Part shown: positions 18,749-19,416 of the stretch, piece after piece
How positions within the stretch are numbered: position 1 is the first letter of the stretch
Layout of the letters: every line of letters starts with the position of its first letter
Assembly: GCA_964418415.1 (NCBI GenBank)
Contig: CAYQLB010000018.1
Span: forward strand, 1 to 19,416
DNA from: CAJBLF01 sp964418415
GTDB lineage: Bacteria > Patescibacteriota > Gracilibacteria > Absconditabacterales > Absconditicoccaceae
DNA: 19,416 nt
Reading direction: 5' to 3'
Notes under the pieces: model-generated
Database searches by the model: none
The model's input: the letters and a program-made list of their open reading frames with translations, nothing else
Told to the model about the DNA's origin: nothing
Translations under genes and position numbers: made by a program

Positions 18749-18852
18749 ACAATGTCCGAATACCATGAAAGTGGTAGAGGATCGCCCTACAAAAAACTTG
18801 TAGGGAGAACAATTAGGCTCCATGAAGATAAGTATCTTTAAGGAGTTTTTTT
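18749..18852 (+). ncRNA. Candidate small RNA of about 100 nt
   Basis: The transcript predicted from the promoter above has three stems in a row: TACCA-TGAAAG-TGGTA (18761-18776), CCCTACAA-AAAAC-TTGTAGGG (18785-18805, 8 perfect pairs), and a terminator, CTCC...GGAG with the inner stem AAGAT/ATCTT and seven T (18818-18852). No good reading frame begins in it. It does not look like tmRNA, RNase P RNA, SRP RNA, 6S RNA or a riboswitch I know. The 3' part overlaps, antisense, the last codons of the broken toxin gene. It could instead be only a leader and terminator. Confidence 0.42.
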
Positions 18853-19223
18853 ATTATTTGTGGTTCATATGTACTAATACAACCTATTACATTAACAAAT
18901 CTTCTTTTATCAATAATTCTCACCTGAGAAAGTATAGCCATACTTGGTTTGCCGAAATCGACCGATTGAAGCTTGTAATAATATTTATTAAGTTTTTCCT
19001 TGGTACTCAAAGGAATAACAAAAAACAATATTCATATCCTTTATACTACCAATACTGGCCTCTGAAATTCTCTTTTTCCATTTTGTTCAAATCAAATATT
19101 CACTCCAAGCTTGACATACCAAATCTCTCTGGGCTGAACATAAAATCAGTCAACATCATGTCTTGTATGAAGAATTCGTTTTTCTTCATTTCGAACATTG
19201 AAAGTCTCTTTTGTAGTATCCAT
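18813..19223 (-). pseudogene. MazF/PemK-family toxin gene with an internal TAA
   Basis: Read with TGA as Gly (three TGAs: 19146, 19092, 19032), the frame from the ATG at 19223 to TAA at 18813 gives 136 codons with one extra stop, TAA at 19041-19043 (residue 61). On both sides it fits the PemK/MazF family of mRNA-cutting toxins: REIWYVKLGVNIGFEQNGK and FQRPVLVV before the stop, then RIGILFFVIPLSTKEKLN, YYYKL, SVDFGKPSMAILSQVRIIDKRRF and VIGCIS after it. The family usually has Lys at the broken position, so a single A-to-T change in AAA would explain it. No shift of frame is involved. No antitoxin gene is visible next to it. A sequencing error is the alternative. The ATG start is a guess, because the family N-terminus is variable. 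Confidence 0.8.
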
Positions 19224-19416
19224 GATAGAGTCATAAAGAAGATAAATGTTGTTTTTAGTGAAAAAATGGGTATAAAAACGGTAACACAACTCTACCCATC
19301 CAAAAAAAGAAAAATACTGACAAAATCAGGACAAAAAAAGCGACACCACAAAACCACCCATTTTGATACATAACACGCAACCTTATTACGCCTTTTGTAC
19401 GATTACCGCTTCTATG
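19224..19416 (-). other. Right-edge region, doubtful partial frame
   Basis: A minus-strand frame is open from the edge to TAA at 19255 (53 codons) and includes a hydrophobic stretch (GVAFFVLILSVFFFFWMG). It shows no family motif and is short, so it may be chance. On the same strand ATGGGTA (19293-19299 on plus) pairs with TACCCAT (19266-19272) and is followed by six T, a weak terminator-like signal before the toxin gene. Nothing else is recognised. Confidence 0.25.

Noticed and set aside
18822..19373. 183-residue plus-strand frame
   Set aside because: Long, but without family motifs; it lies opposite the MazF-type gene, whose motifs are clear, and its start falls in the terminator hairpin of the candidate small RNA.
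1..19416. tRNA, rRNA genes, CRISPR arrays, insertion sequences
   Set aside because: No tRNA-like cloverleaf, rRNA stretch, regularly spaced repeats or transposase motifs were seen. The heptamer runs are tandem without spacers, so they are not a CRISPR.

Overview
The window is about 19.4 kb of AT-rich bacterial DNA in which TGA is a glycine codon. Almost every recognisable gene is broken by TGA under the standard code and becomes one continuous frame once TGA is read as Gly. Many of these TGAs fall on invariant glycines: the SAM-binding loop of RsmA, the GGVVPE, PG, GYTLDDA and SFSG motifs of TsaD, GEHGGDP of pyruvate phosphate dikinase, GLPP of MltG, LLGH of the tyrosine recombinase. I count about 95 in-frame TGAs, and every gene ends in TAA or TAG. 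This is the code of the Gracilibacteria (BD1-5) and Absconditabacteria (SR1) branches of the Patescibacteria (CPR). The window alone does not separate the two.

Layout. 1-4177 (minus): most of a giant secreted PKD-repeat protein with a signal peptide and a C-terminal membrane anchor, running off the left edge. 4370-6017 (plus): a lipoprotein SlyD-like FKBP isomerase, a Nudix hydrolase and a DUF4406-like protein, closed by a terminator. 6139-7158 (minus): tsaD, for the tRNA t6A modification. 7371-9047 (plus): a 558-residue protein with a C-terminal S1 domain and a possible degenerate DHH core, whose last codon overlaps the tail of a Wzx-like flippase (9044-10597, minus). 10766-12055 (minus): rsmA and a small two-helix membrane protein, followed on the chromosome by a dense series of inverted repeats (12111-12317). 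12336-13720 (minus): an unknown 120-residue protein and an Asn/Gly-rich surface protein with a frameshift inside its repeats. 13923-16556 (minus): ppdK. 16869-17870 (plus): mltG. 17872-18687 (minus): a tyrosine recombinase. 18715-18852 (plus): a possible small RNA gene. 18813-19223 (minus): a MazF/PemK toxin gene broken by a true TAA stop. The last 190 bases hold only a doubtful partial frame.

The genes do not form one pathway. The mix is RNA modification (tsaD, rsmA), central carbon and PEP metabolism (ppdK), envelope building (mltG, flippase, lipoprotein chaperone) and large surface proteins, which fits a small episymbiotic cell. The recombinase and the decayed toxin mark the right end as a likely accessory patch. 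The non-coding part is unusually structured: a chain of triloop mini-hairpins, three abutting inverted repeats over the rsmA promoter, a REP-like nested palindrome, and degenerate heptamer repeats that run across stop codons. These non-coding signals, rather than the genes, are the least explained part of the window.
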